NCBI GenBank assembly: GCA_041398605.1
Contig: JAWKUK010000004.1
Coordinates: 124,001-188,000, forward strand
Length of the DNA: 64,000 nucleotides
Direction of reading: 5' to 3'
Source: JAWKUK01 sp041398605
GTDB lineage: Bacteria; Planctomycetota; UBA1135; GCA-002686595
The notes below the pieces were generated by a model. It was not told where the DNA came from. It searched no databases and saw only the letters and a program-made list of their open reading frames with translations. Below, one piece after another: positions 7,918 through 17,800 of this stretch (positions are counted from its first letter, which is position 1; every line of letters begins with the position of its first letter). The position numbers and the translations under genes are program-made.

Positions 7918-9021
7918 TCAGACCACGAACCAGCGCACGATCGCCCACCACCCGCGCAACATCGCGTCCAAGCCGCGGGCGCCGAGGCCCTGGCCGCCTG
8001 CGATCCCAGGGGAGAGGGTCAGCGGCCCGCCGACGAGCAGGCGGCGGTCCCCCACTCGGCGCATGCGCTGCACCTTGCGGCGCTTCTGCCACAGGCGGCG
8101 CGCATGGCCGAAGAACGCGCGCTTGCCGCGCAGCCACGCCCCGACGTTCCCCTGCTTCGCGGCGAACGCGAACCACGCGACCTCATAGACGCAGAGGGCC
8201 GGCGCGCTGAGGAGCAGCGTCCAAAGGCGATAGTTCTTCGCGATGTAGATCCAGCGATTGCGCGAATGCAGGAACACCCGCCGCTCGGGGTAGCTCCCGC
8301 CGCGGAAGCTGATTCCGGGCGTCCCGGAGTCGTGTTGCACGACGGCGTCCTCGACGAGCGCGAGCCCGTGCCCGCCCGATCTCAGGCGATAACACAGGTC
8401 GAGGTCCTCGAAGAGGATGAACATCTCCTCGTCGAAGCCGCCGACCTCGACGACCGCCTTCTTGTCGACGAGCAGCGCGAGCGAGATCACGACGTCGACG
8501 TCGACCGCGCCAGCGCTTTGGACCGACGCGAGCGGCGCGCCGCTGTTGCGCAGCGAGATCAGGCCGCCGTAGTGGAGCGCGCCGCCGTCATAGTGCACAC
8601 GCGTCGGGTCGGACTTGTACACCGCCCGCGGCTGCAGCATCACCAAGTCCTCGCGCGCGTCCATGACCGCCCGCAGCTTCGTAAGCGTGTCAGGCGCCAA
8701 GATCACATCGTTGTCGACGAGCAGCACGAAGCGGTGCTTCGCGGCGCGCAGGCCGACGTTGCGCGCGATGGATGCGCCGACGTTCTCCCGCATCCGCAGC
8801 AACACGACCGAGCGGAAGTGCGTGTTGAGGATGTTGAGCGAGCCGTCCGAGCTCGCGTTCTCAACGACGACGATCTCGTCGACCGGGTCCTCGAGCGCCT
8901 GGATCGAGCGGATGCACGCCTCGAGGTACGCCTCGCCTTGGTAGTTGATGACGACGGCCGAGACCTTGCCGACGCGACCGGGGCGAGACCCGGAGGTCGT
9001 GGTGGTGCTCTCGACAGTCAT
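7918..9021 (-). CDS. GT2-family glycosyltransferase
   Basis: This is an inverting glycosyltransferase with a GT-A fold, 367 residues. The catalytic domain occupies roughly residues 20-250. It opens with VSAVVINYQGEAYLEACIRSI, followed by VVVENASSDGS, then the metal/nucleotide-binding DND in VLLVDNDVIL, and later FILFEDLDLCYRLRSGG, typical of rhamnosyl- or related sugar-transferases of polysaccharide clusters. The C-terminal hydrophobic stretch (WTLLLSAPALCVYEVAWF) may sit at the membrane. The start at 9021 was chosen because its ATG forms an ATGA overlap with the stop of the upstream GT2 gene; a longer in-frame extension lacks support. It is part of a four-gene glycosyltransferase operon. Confidence 0.88.
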   Translation of the reverse strand: MTVESTTTTSGSRPGRVGKVSAVVINYQGEAYLEACIRSIQALEDPVDEIVVVENASSDGSLNILNTHFRSVVLLRMRENVGASIARNVGLRAAKHRFVLLVDNDVILAPDTLTKLRAVMDAREDLVMLQPRAVYKSDPTRVHYDGGALHYGGLISLRNSGAPLASVQSAGAVDVDVVISLALLVDKKAVVEVGGFDEEMFILFEDLDLCYRLRSGGHGLALVEDAVVQHDSGTPGISFRGGSYPERRVFLHSRNRWIYIAKNYRLWTLLLSAPALCVYEVAWFAFAAKQGNVGAWLRGKRAFFGHARRLWQKRRKVQRMRRVGDRRLLVGGPLTLSPGIAGGQGLGARGLDAMLRGWWAIVRWFVV

Positions 9022-10394
9022 TGCAGCGGCAGCTCGAAGTCGGAGTGCCGCACGGGCGCGCGGCGCTTCAGGCAATAGGGCACGTTCCAGAGGATGCTGG
9101 CGCTCGCTTTGACGAGCACCCACCACGCCCCCTTGGTCTCGCGCACGGCGCGACCGATCCCGATCGTCCCTACGGCGTCAGTGACCGTGCCCGCGGCCTC
9201 GACGGCCTTGCCGCGCAGCAGGACCTTCGACACGACGAGCCACGGCATCCGGAGCAGGTCGCCGAGCGGCGCATACTTCAGCATCGACAGCCACGCGTTT
9301 CGCGCGTGGAAGTAGAGGCTGCGCTTGCCCATCTTGATCCCGAACGGCGTCATATGGAACGTCTCTGCGCCCGGGAATTGCAGCACGCGATAGCCAAGGT
9401 TCATCAGGCGGCACGTCAAGTCACGCTCGTTCCCATAGAGAAAGAGCCGCACGTCGTAGCCGCCTGCTTGCTTCAGCGCGTCCGCGCGCGCGAGGCTCGC
9501 GCAGCCGCGGAAGGTGCTCATGTAGCGCTCGGTGTTGACCGCTGGCGCGTTCTTGTAGCTGTCGGGCATCCCGGGCTCGATCACCGACGTCGAGACGACC
9601 GCCGTGGTCTCGGGCTCGCGCGCCATCCGCGCCAACGTCGCCTCCAACCAAGCCGGCGTCAGGACGACGTCGTCGTCGAGGATCGCAATGCGATCACCGG
9701 CCGCGGTCGAGAAGCCGACGTTGAACGTCTCGCACGCGCCGTACGCGCTGTTCGGCATGATGACGAGCCGCGCCTCAGGGAAGTCGGCGCGCAACATCGC
9801 GACCGTCGCGTCAGTCGACGCATTGTCGACGACGACGATGTCATCGAAGGCTCGCGTCTGCGCGCGCAAGCCGATCAGGTTCGACCGCACGTCATCGTGC
9901 TTGTTCCAAGCGGAGATGACCGCGCTGACCGTGGGCTCGCCCGCGCTGCGCGGCAGACGCGCGGCGGAGTGGGCCTCACGCGCCGGCACGAGCGCCTCGA
10001 GCCCGTCGCCCAGGAACCCGACCCAGCGCGCGCCGCCGAAGGGCGCCGCGGCCGAAGCGGCGACGCAGGCCGCGCGATGGTCGGGCGTCAGGTCCCCTGG
10101 CGGCGGCACGAGCACCGTGCGAGCGCCGTGGGCCTCAATGCGCTGCGCAATGCGCTCGGCGAGGCGATGCGCGCGGCCGACCGCGCCCTCCGTCGCACCG
10201 AGGCCCCCTTCCGCTTCCGCAGCGGCGAGCACGAGGACCGCGGGCGCGCGCTGCGCTCGGGCGAGGCGCTCGAGCGTCCCCGCGACGGCGGCGGCGATGC
10301 GCGCGTTCGGCGCGACGAGGAGCACCGGGCCCTCGAGCTCCTCGAGCGTAGGGACGGTGCGCGGCGCGCGCGCTTCTGTGCTGTTGCTGGTCAA
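9018..10394 (-). CDS. GT2 glycosyltransferase fused to a degenerate PIG-L-like domain
   Basis: The protein has 458 residues in two domains. Residues 22-145 follow a PIG-L N-acetylglucosamine deacetylase outline: VLLVAP, then a GTLERLA helix, GEG-like AEGGLGATE, and DLTPDHRA at 101-108. The canonical zinc/catalytic HPDDE after VxxPAP is replaced by NARIA (residues 30-34), so deacetylase activity is unlikely. Residues 155-410 form a GT2 domain with VSAVISAWNKHDDV, VVVDNASTDAT, ILDDDVVL (DDD near 240-242) and FLYGNERDLTCRLMNLGY. It lies 20 bp after the preceding glycosyltransferase and overlaps the next by ATGA. The PIG-L part may serve as a binding or scaffolding domain; this is inference. Confidence 0.8.
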   Translation of the reverse strand: MTSNSTEARAPRTVPTLEELEGPVLLVAPNARIAAAVAGTLERLARAQRAPAVLVLAAAEAEGGLGATEGAVGRAHRLAERIAQRIEAHGARTVLVPPPGDLTPDHRAACVAASAAAPFGGARWVGFLGDGLEALVPAREAHSAARLPRSAGEPTVSAVISAWNKHDDVRSNLIGLRAQTRAFDDIVVVDNASTDATVAMLRADFPEARLVIMPNSAYGACETFNVGFSTAAGDRIAILDDDVVLTPAWLEATLARMAREPETTAVVSTSVIEPGMPDSYKNAPAVNTERYMSTFRGCASLARADALKQAGGYDVRLFLYGNERDLTCRLMNLGYRVLQFPGAETFHMTPFGIKMGKRSLYFHARNAWLSMLKYAPLGDLLRMPWLVVSKVLLRGKAVEAAGTVTDAVGTIGIGRAVRETKGAWWVLVKASASILWNVPYCLKRRAPVRHSDFELPLQ

Positions 10395-10414
10395 CGAACG
10401 TGTCGGTGGGAGGA

Positions 10415-11506
10415 TCAGGCTGCGTCACCCGCGCCCTGGCGCAGGTCCGCGCCGAGGGGCGTGGATTCGGTCAGGACGTCCGTATAGAGAACCTCGAGCG
10501 CTGCCGCGGCCCGGGCGGCCGTTGGGACGTCCGCTGGGAGGCCCGCGAAGGCCTCTGCCAGACGACGGGGAGCGCGCAGCACCCCCTCGATGGCCGCCCG
10601 CCAAGCCCCCGGATCGCCCGCAGGCAGGACTTGAAAGGCGCCCCGATCAAAGCGCTCCGACGCCACCGCGCCGCACGTGACCCAAGCTGGGAGCCCGAGC
10701 GCGAAGGCCTCGTCGAGGCCGAGAGCGTAGCTCTCTTGGCGGCGTGAGGGGAGTGCCGCGAGATGGCATTCCGAGGCCAGCGCGATGACCTCCGACACCG
10801 CGCCGCGCCGCATCACCACGACGGACTCGGAGAGCGCCCTCCCCGCCGCGCCGCGGCGGCCGTCCGGCACCGCACCGAAGGCCCACACACGCACGGAGCC
10901 CGCCGGCAGCCCCGCGGTCGCAGCGACGAGGTCATCGCTCCCCGCGTCGGTGTCGAATGGCCCAGGGTGCAGGATGGTCAAGGGCCCCCGGCCCGCAAAG
11001 GGTCGGGGCATGACGCGCCGCGCCGGCAAGGCGAGCCCGTGGCCGGGTGACACGATGCGCACGCGCGCCTTGTCCAGCGCGACGTGCTCGCGGACCCGCA
11101 CGAGGTGCGCCAGCGATGGGAACACGACGCGCTGGGCAGCTCCAAGCGCCTCCGTTGCGCCGCTGAGGGTCGAGGGGTCCGCCCCGACCAACGACACGAT
11201 GACTGGCAGCGCGGACGCGACGCGCCGCACGAGGTCTCCGTAAGCAACGTCCCATCCGTACACATGGACGACCTCAGCCCCGCGCGCGACGAGCGCGGGC
11301 ACGAGCCCCGGCGCACCGAGGTCGACTCCCTGGGCCGGTTGGTCGCGGGCGACGCCGGGCGCTGCCGTCGCAGACGCAGGCGCAGGCGCGACCGAGAGCA
11401 CCGTGTGCCCCCTGGCACGCAGCGCGGAGGCAGCGGTCGCCACGATGCGCGCCAGCTCGCCGCCGGCAGGGTCGGGTGTGACGGAGGAGAGGAGGGCGAT
11501 CCTCAA
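10415..11506 (-). CDS. GT4-like glycosyltransferase
   Basis: This is a GT-B type glycosyltransferase of about 363 residues. It begins with LRIALLSSVTPDPAGGELA and a following ALRARGHTVLSV strand, as in GT4 N-terminal domains; AEVVHVYGWD and LPVIVSLVGAD follow. The donor-site region reads RRQESYALGLDEAFALGLPAW, corresponding to the E-x7-E signature of GT4 enzymes. No ATG lies near this homologous start. The frame is open to 11716, but the stretch from 11507 is Arg/Pro-rich and unlike the family, so the TTG at 11506 was chosen; the start remains uncertain. It is the first gene of the four-gene glycosyltransferase run. Confidence 0.7.
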   Translation of the reverse strand: MRIALLSSVTPDPAGGELARIVATAASALRARGHTVLSVAPAPASATAAPGVARDQPAQGVDLGAPGLVPALVARGAEVVHVYGWDVAYGDLVRRVASALPVIVSLVGADPSTLSGATEALGAAQRVVFPSLAHLVRVREHVALDKARVRIVSPGHGLALPARRVMPRPFAGRGPLTILHPGPFDTDAGSDDLVAATAGLPAGSVRVWAFGAVPDGRRGAAGRALSESVVVMRRGAVSEVIALASECHLAALPSRRQESYALGLDEAFALGLPAWVTCGAVASERFDRGAFQVLPAGDPGAWRAAIEGVLRAPRRLAEAFAGLPADVPTAARAAAALEVLYTDVLTESTPLGADLRQGAGDAA

Positions 11507-11726
11507 GTGGCTTGGCGTCGGGGAGACGAGGGCATGACTCTTCCCCTCGTCGGACGCGCGGAGCCCCGCGCGAGAGCCGCACCGCCAGCGGCACGCCAGA
11601 TTGCGCCGCGGCGAGACGCTCACCAAGCGCCGTCCTGGGACGGGGCGCCGTGGTGCCGCCCAGAGGTGCCGCTTAGGTGGCCCACCGCGCTGCGACCTCA
11701 CTGGCCGCGACCTCATTCGCCGCGCC

Positions 11727-12488
11727 CTACTTGCCGAGCGCGAGCCGTCGCGCGAGCAGCTCGTTCAACACGCCGGTGCGATTGATCTTCTCCATCGTGG
11801 CGCGATAGTCGTAAGCGACACGGTGCCACGTAACCCGATCCTCTTCGAGGACGAGGTAACACGCGCGGTTGTCGCCATCACGCGGCTGACCAACAGAGCC
11901 GACGTTGATGATCGCGCGCGCCGCGCCGCGCAGCTCGACCGTCAGCTCCTCACGTCCGTCGAGGCCCGTGAAGCGCAGGTCGTCCGTGTGGATCCCCGGG
12001 TGATGGGTATGCCCGCAGAGGACGACGCCCTCGTACGCCTCGAAGATGGCGCGCAGCTTGCCGGGGTTCAGGAACCCGTCCGTCGAAAGGACGTACTCGC
12101 GCACCGGGTCGCGCGGAGACCCATGGACGAGGAGGAAGCGCCCAAGCTCGTGGCGTACAGGCAGCTCTCCTAGCCAACGCCAGCGGCCCTTGGCCTCCGA
12201 CGAGCTCCACCAGCGGGGTCGCAGACGGTCGCGGGTCCACTCGATCGCGCGCCGTGCATGCGGGTTGAAGTCCGACGCGTCGAGAAACAGCGCCTCGTCG
12301 TGGTTGCCCATGAGGCAGACCTCGGCATGGCCACGCACGAGGTCCACGCAGTGCTCGGGATCTGGCCCGTAGCCGACGACGTCGCCCAGGCACACCATGT
12401 TCCCGATGCCCTGCGCCCGGATGTGCGCAAAGACCGCGTCCACGGCCTCGCGGTTGGAGTGAATATCGGAGATGACCGCGACCTTCAC
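11727..12488 (-). CDS. Calcineurin-type metallophosphoesterase
   Basis: This is a cytosolic phosphodiesterase or phosphatase of the YfcE/Ap4A-hydrolase-like superfamily, 253 residues. All dinuclear metal-site motifs are present: DIHSN near residue 10, GDVVGYGPDP, GNHDE, HGSP and GHTHHPG. The GTG start at 12488 forms a GTGA overlap with the upstream DHH phosphatase gene; no ATG lies near the conserved N-terminus. The substrate cannot be deduced; coupling to a NrnA-like enzyme hints at nucleotide or short-RNA turnover. Confidence 0.88.
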   Translation of the reverse strand: MKVAVISDIHSNREAVDAVFAHIRAQGIGNMVCLGDVVGYGPDPEHCVDLVRGHAEVCLMGNHDEALFLDASDFNPHARRAIEWTRDRLRPRWWSSSEAKGRWRWLGELPVRHELGRFLLVHGSPRDPVREYVLSTDGFLNPGKLRAIFEAYEGVVLCGHTHHPGIHTDDLRFTGLDGREELTVELRGAARAIINVGSVGQPRDGDNRACYLVLEEDRVTWHRVAYDYRATMEKINRTGVLNELLARRLALGK

Positions 12489-13513
12489 TGGGACGTACCC
12501 CCGGGCACAGCGGAGGTCGCGAATTGCGGGCCATACATCTCGAGCGCGGCCTGAAGGACCTTGGCCCGCGCCGCGACCAGCGGCTCGTGGATCGTCGCGC
12601 CGGCCGCCTTGACGTGCCCTCCGCCGCCAAACGCCGCCGCCAAGAGGCGCACATCGCAATCACCCTTGGCCCGCGCCGAGAGCTTCGAGCGCTGGGGGTC
12701 GACGGCGCGCACAACGAGCGCGACCTCGACGCCGTCGACGCTGCGCAGCGTATCGAGCACCTCGTCTCCGTCCGTTGGGGCGTCGCTCGTGGCTGAGAGC
12801 GGCAGATCGACCACTGCGATGCGCCCTCCGAGGTAGAACTCGGTGCGACCGAGCGCGGACCCGAGCGACCGAGGATGGTGCTGGGGCTGGCGCTGATAGA
12901 TGTCTCGATAGATCTCGAACGGGCGGACCCCTGCACCGATGAGCGCGGCGGCGACCTCAAAGGTCTCGGCGTCAGCGTTCGAATAGCGAAACCACCCTGT
13001 GTCCGTGACGAGGCTCGTAAAGACACCTCGAGCCGCGCGCGGATCGAGCGTCACCGCGAGGGCGCGCGAGAGGCGATACACGAGCAACCCGGTCGCTGAC
13101 GCGCGGACGTCCACGTAGGCCGCATCCCACCACGCGTCCCCGTCGTGCACATGGTGATCGATCACGAGCTTCTTGGCGTCGCTGGCCTGGAAGCGCGCCG
13201 ACAACGCGCCCGTGCGCCCCAGGTCACCGCCATCCAGCATGACGATCAAATCATGGGGAGGGAGCGGCCCGCCGTCATCCACAGTGAACACCGCCTCGTC
13301 GAGCAGCTCGCGAAAACGAGGCTCGGGGCGATCGGGGTTCAACACACGTACGGACTTCCCGAGCGCCGTGAGGACACCGGCGAGGGCGGCCTGGGCTCCG
13401 ACGCAATCGCCGTCCGGTCGCTCGTGCCCGGTGAGGAGGACCTGCCGTGAGGTCCGCAGAAGCGCCAGCGCTGGCTCCTGGTCGACCTCTGCTGCTCGAA
13501 GGGGGGAATGCAT
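12485..13513 (-). CDS. DHH/DHHA1 phosphoesterase (NrnA-like nano-RNase/pAp phosphatase)
   Basis: The 342-residue protein has the DHH domain motifs: GHERPDGDCVGAQAAL (DxD-type metal ligands), MLDGGD, and VIDHHV as the DHH motif, then LVTDTGWFRYSN. The C-terminal DHHA1 domain ends in GGGGHVKAAGATI, the RNA/nucleotide-binding glycine motif. NrnA enzymes degrade 2-5 nt RNA fragments and dephosphorylate pAp. The start at 13513 was chosen because the longer in-frame extension would overlap the preceding gene. It is coupled to the downstream metallophosphoesterase by a GTGA overlap. Confidence 0.88.
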   Translation of the reverse strand: MHSPLRAAEVDQEPALALLRTSRQVLLTGHERPDGDCVGAQAALAGVLTALGKSVRVLNPDRPEPRFRELLDEAVFTVDDGGPLPPHDLIVMLDGGDLGRTGALSARFQASDAKKLVIDHHVHDGDAWWDAAYVDVRASATGLLVYRLSRALAVTLDPRAARGVFTSLVTDTGWFRYSNADAETFEVAAALIGAGVRPFEIYRDIYQRQPQHHPRSLGSALGRTEFYLGGRIAVVDLPLSATSDAPTDGDEVLDTLRSVDGVEVALVVRAVDPQRSKLSARAKGDCDVRLLAAAFGGGGHVKAAGATIHEPLVAARAKVLQAALEMYGPQFATSAVPGGTSQ

Positions 13514-13526
13514 GCAGGTGGAAACC

Positions 13527-14801
13527 TTAGTCCGAAGCGCGCTCGACCGCGAGTGCCCCGGCGATCCAGACACGCCTGACAGGAGTTTCATCTACCGCTA
13601 AAGACTCGCTCCATGCCAACGCCGCGCGCCGCTTCGGGCATGTTCGAAGCGCGGGAACGTCCATTTCTAGCGCGTCCGCAGCGAAGCCCGGCGCCAGAAT
13701 TCCGATCGAATCACTGAGCCCGAGGGCGAGCGCGCCGCCGCGGGTCGCAGCGTCCAAGAATTCCCTCGGGTCGACGCCTGGCATGGCCTCCCTCGCGCGG
13801 GCCACCTCAGCGCGCATGTCGAGGCGCCCGTTGCTCGCAAGGGAGTCTGTCCCCAACGCGAGGTTCACTCCTGCCCGCCGGTAGTCCGACCAGGGAAACG
13901 GCGCTCGATCGAAGAACGCGTGCGTACCGGGACAGTGCACGACCGATGCGCGCGCCGCCGCAATGAGGGCGGGCTCCCCCTCGGCGGGGTGATTCCCGTG
14001 CACGAGGCTCGCGCCGTCGAGCAACCCAGCGGACGCGAGCTGCGCGAGCCCGGTGCGGCGCGGCGGCGGGCCTAGGAGCGACTGAAACGGACCGCCCCCA
14101 GTCGTCAGCCAATCGACCTCCTCGGAGGTCTCCGACCAATGGACCTGAACCGGCCGCGTACCGCGGCGCGCGCCCAGCGCCCGCAGGGTCGCGCGGGAGA
14201 CCGTGTGCGGCGCGTGGGGCGAGAGGCCGCGCGCGCGGGGACCAGCGCCACGGGGGCAGGAGGCGAGAGCTGCATCGAGGGCCGCGAGCGCCTCCTGTCC
14301 GCGCGCGGGGTCGCCGCCGTCGAGGACCTCGCGGAACAGAATGATCCGCTGGGGTGACGCCTGGGCCGCGCCCTCCGTCACGCCGAGCGTGTCGATGTCC
14401 CCCACGGTCGTCGTGCCACTCGCAAGCAGCGCCAGCGCCCCGGCGCGCGCGCCAGCGCTCAGCGCAGCCTCAGTGGCATTGGCCCGCGCGCGCAGCAGCG
14501 CGCCGACCCAGGGCACAAAACCGGCGTCCGCGGGCACGCCGCCCACGAGGGCGGACAGGTCGAGGTGCGCATGCGAGTTGACGAAGCCGGGTGCCAGGGC
14601 CCCGTCCACGTGCACGACCGGTCCCGTGGCCTCCTGCAAATAGCGCCGCGCTGCGCCGCCGAGGCCGACGGCTTGGATCTGCCCGCCCGTGACAACCACC
14701 GCCGCGTCGGCATGGACCTCGTATGCGCTCTGCGCGAGCCACCGGCACCAATAGGTGACCGCCGGTCGCGGGCTCGAGGATGAGGCGTGGAACGGTCGCA
14801 T
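13527..14801 (-). CDS. Amidohydrolase of the MtaD/SsnA (cytosine deaminase-like) family
   Basis: This is a metal-dependent deaminase or hydrolase with a TIM-barrel catalytic domain and a composite beta-sandwich, 424 residues. Metal ligands are visible in order: HxH in VNSHAHLDL, a His in SPHAPHTVS, a His in LVHGNHP, and Asp in LGTDSLASN; CPGTHAFFDR precedes the last. Such enzymes deaminate S-adenosylhomocysteine, 5'-methylthioadenosine, guanine or triazines; substrate is not readable here. The C-terminal strand is typical (GILAPGFAADALEMD). It lies 13 bp before the DHH phosphatase and behind a strong hairpin at 14815-14858, so it probably starts the three-gene unit. Confidence 0.87.
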   Translation of the reverse strand: MRPFHASSSSPRPAVTYWCRWLAQSAYEVHADAAVVVTGGQIQAVGLGGAARRYLQEATGPVVHVDGALAPGFVNSHAHLDLSALVGGVPADAGFVPWVGALLRARANATEAALSAGARAGALALLASGTTTVGDIDTLGVTEGAAQASPQRIILFREVLDGGDPARGQEALAALDAALASCPRGAGPRARGLSPHAPHTVSRATLRALGARRGTRPVQVHWSETSEEVDWLTTGGGPFQSLLGPPPRRTGLAQLASAGLLDGASLVHGNHPAEGEPALIAAARASVVHCPGTHAFFDRAPFPWSDYRRAGVNLALGTDSLASNGRLDMRAEVARAREAMPGVDPREFLDAATRGGALALGLSDSIGILAPGFAADALEMDVPALRTCPKRRAALAWSESLAVDETPVRRVWIAGALAVERASD

Positions 14802-14814
14802 GTCTCGAATGGAC

Positions 14815-14858
14815 GTGGGCCCCCGCCCTCCCCAGGCGTGGGAAGGGCGGGGGCCCAC
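14815..14858 (-). terminator. Strong GC hairpin between the lipoprotein and amidohydrolase genes
   Basis: A nearly perfect inverted repeat with arms GTGGGCCCCCGCCCT and AGGGCGGGGGCCCAC flanks a short GC-rich loop, 28 bp after the stop of the large lipoprotein gene on the same strand. There is no clear U-tract, so it may act with Rho or as a mRNA 3'-end stabiliser. Confidence 0.7.
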
Positions 14859-14886
14859 TCAATCCAACTAGGCTCAACTCAAGCGA

Positions 14887-17800
14887 TCACTGCGGGTCGG
14901 CGAAGATGACGAGGTCATCGATACCGATGACGCCTTCCGCCGTCAGGACCTGGCCCGGGGTGTCGCCGTTGCCCGCATCGTTGGTCGCGTCAAAGAGGAC
15001 GACGTAACGAATCAGGTTGGGGCTCAGCGGGACGCCTTGGGAGTTCAGGATGCCGTTCAACTCGCTCGGATGGGCGACCCAACGGGTGAGCGAGCCGGCA
15101 TCGATCGGTCCTGCGAAGTCATTGGGATCGAGGTTGCAACGCTCGGTGCTGCTGAGCGCGGTCCCCGTGCGCGCCCCTTGGAAGCGCACGACGATCGGCG
15201 ACGCAGTGCCGAACTCGGTCCCGAAGTTGTTCCCGTACAGCTCTTCCCAGCTCATCTGGAAGGTCGCGTTGCGGCCGCGGTACGGCCGCTTCAACACGCC
15301 AGCGCCCTGGTTGAAGACCACGTTCATCGTCCAGCCCTTGGACGAAACGTCCTCGTTCATGGGGTCGTCCGGGCGCAGCCCGAGCGAGTCGAAGCCGCCC
15401 GTGGGCTGCATCCAGCAGGACGACGAACCGCTGATCGAATCCGGCCGGACCGTCGGCGCGCTCGTGAGGTAGTTCGGCGCGACGCTCAAGTGTCCGAGCG
15501 AGGCGTTCGGGTCGAGCGCGTCAAAGGGCTCCACCAGCGAGCGGACGGCGTCGAAGGTGACCTGGGACGCGGTCGCGTTGCCGTCTTCGATGCGGACCAG
15601 GCCCGGGCTACCGTCACCGCCGCGGCTGATCGCGGGGTTGACCGATGCGAGCGCCCAGAACGCCGTCCCGCCTGCGCCACCGCGGACGTCGATCCGCGTG
15701 CCGCCGGGGAGGATCTGGACCGAACGCGCGCGCAGCTTCACGGCGCCGCCCGCGCCGCCGCCGCCCGGCGTGGCGAACTGACCGAAGTTGTTCGGCATCG
15801 CACCCGTGAGCGAGCTCCCGCCCTGACCCCCGCGCGCCAGGATCGAGCCGTTGAGGTCAATGCGCTTGCCGGACACAAGCTCGATGCCGCCGCCACCCGC
15901 GCCACCAGAGGCGCCGCTGTGGTCGTGCCAGTTCGTGAAGGCACCAGCGACGAGCGGGAACACGATGAAGAAGCAGTCACCGCCGTTGCTCGGCGTGTTG
16001 GCGCTGGTCAGCGTCAGGTAGGGGTGGTTGCCGCCGCCGCCGCCGCCCGCGCCGCCGCGCAGGTTGCCCTGCTCCCACTCGAGCAGGCGCACGGCGTACC
16101 CAGCGTTGGTGCTGTTCGACGGCTCGATGTTGAGCGCAGTGTTGTCACCCGCGGCGCCCAGCGCGCCGACGAGGTTCGAGGCGCCGCCGGTCGGAAGGAA
16201 CTGCGCGATCGGGTGATCGGGCGATGCGGTCCCTACCGCCGCGCCGCCCACTGACGAGTAGGCGCCGCCGCCGCCAGGCCCGCCCATCTGGAGAGAGACA
16301 CAGTTCTCGTTCAGCGGCCCCTCGGGCGAAGCCGCCGCGTTGTACGTGACGTTGCCGTTCGTGGCTGTGGTGGTGAGGCCGACCGCCGTGGGCATCGTCG
16401 AGGGGTACGCGCCACCGCCACCGCCGCCACCGGTCGCGCCGCCGCCGACGCCGCCGCCAGGGCGCCCGTTGCGCACAGCGCCCGGGTTCGCGACCGCGCC
16501 GATGTTGATGAACGGCTGCAAGCCCGAGAAGTCGGCACGGTCGGCGCCGAGCCCGCCGTCACCGCCGCCCGGGCCGCTGCCCGGAGCGGCGACCGACATC
16601 GGCAAGGACGAGTCGTGCTCGCCGGCGCTTTCACCGGACGCATCGAGGACCGCGCCCGTGCCGACCTCGATCGGACCACGAACGAGCAGACGCGCGGGGT
16701 TGGAACCCTCCAGGATCAGGCGACCGCCGGGTTGAATGATGAGCGAGGCAAACTCGAAGACACCGTCCGTGACCGTGATCGAGAAGGGGTATTCACCCAT
16801 GCCATCGGGGTTCCCGATGACATCGACCTGCTCGGTGACCGGCCCGTTCGTGAGCGGGAAGTCCTGCGAATCCGTGCTGAGGACCACCGTCTCGCCCGTC
16901 CCGATCACAAGCTCGCCGAGGCGGCCCGAGCCGCCGGTCGTGCCGGGCGCGAGGACGAAGTCAGCGCCGACTGCGGTGCCCCAGTTCGCGCCGCCGTGCG
17001 ACGCGTCCTCGAGCGAACCCGTCTGCCCCGCCGGGGTGTCGAAGTTCTCACCGTCGTCGTCCGGGATCCGGATCGAGGGGAAGAAGCGCACCTCGGGGAT
17101 CGCGGCCAGCGTGCCGCCGCCCGTCGACGTGAGGACGGGCTTGTTGGTCAGGTCGACGACCTGCTGCGGCACACGGAACACGACGAGGCTCGGGTTCGTG
17201 CCCGCCGACGGATAGAGCTCCGTCGGCGTGAACGTGAGCGTCGTGAGGAGGTTCTCGTTGTCGATCTCGAACTCGTAGTTGCCCTGGATCGCGCGGCGGT
17301 CGCCGCCGGACGTCGTCACGAGGTTGCCGTCACGGTCGAACTCGACGCGGATGAACGGCGAGCTGAAGGCGCTGTTGTTCGCCAGCGTCGCGACGTTCAT
17401 GAGCTCGTTGAAGTGGAACACGACGGGCGATTGACGCCACATGTCCGTGACCAACGTCGAGCTCGACACCGTCGCCTGGGCGAACGTCAACGGGTCCCCG
17501 TTGCCGTCGACGCTCGTGACGCGAGTGATCTCGATCTCGACGCGCGGGTTCCCGGGGACCGGGTCGGTGATCCCCTCGGACGTGAAGATCGTGCACTGCA
17601 CGCGGCTCTGGTTCGGGTTGCCCGCGATGCTCGAGATGTAGGGGCCGTTGTCGCCCTGCGCTTGACCCGGGATCAACACCTCGTACGACGTGTTGGCGCG
17701 GAACGAGAAGCTCACACCCCCGCCGCCGAAGATGATCGAAGGGCGGAAGATCGCGCGGCGCGGGTCGAGCGGGTCGATGAAGTACTGGCCGTCCGGGGCG

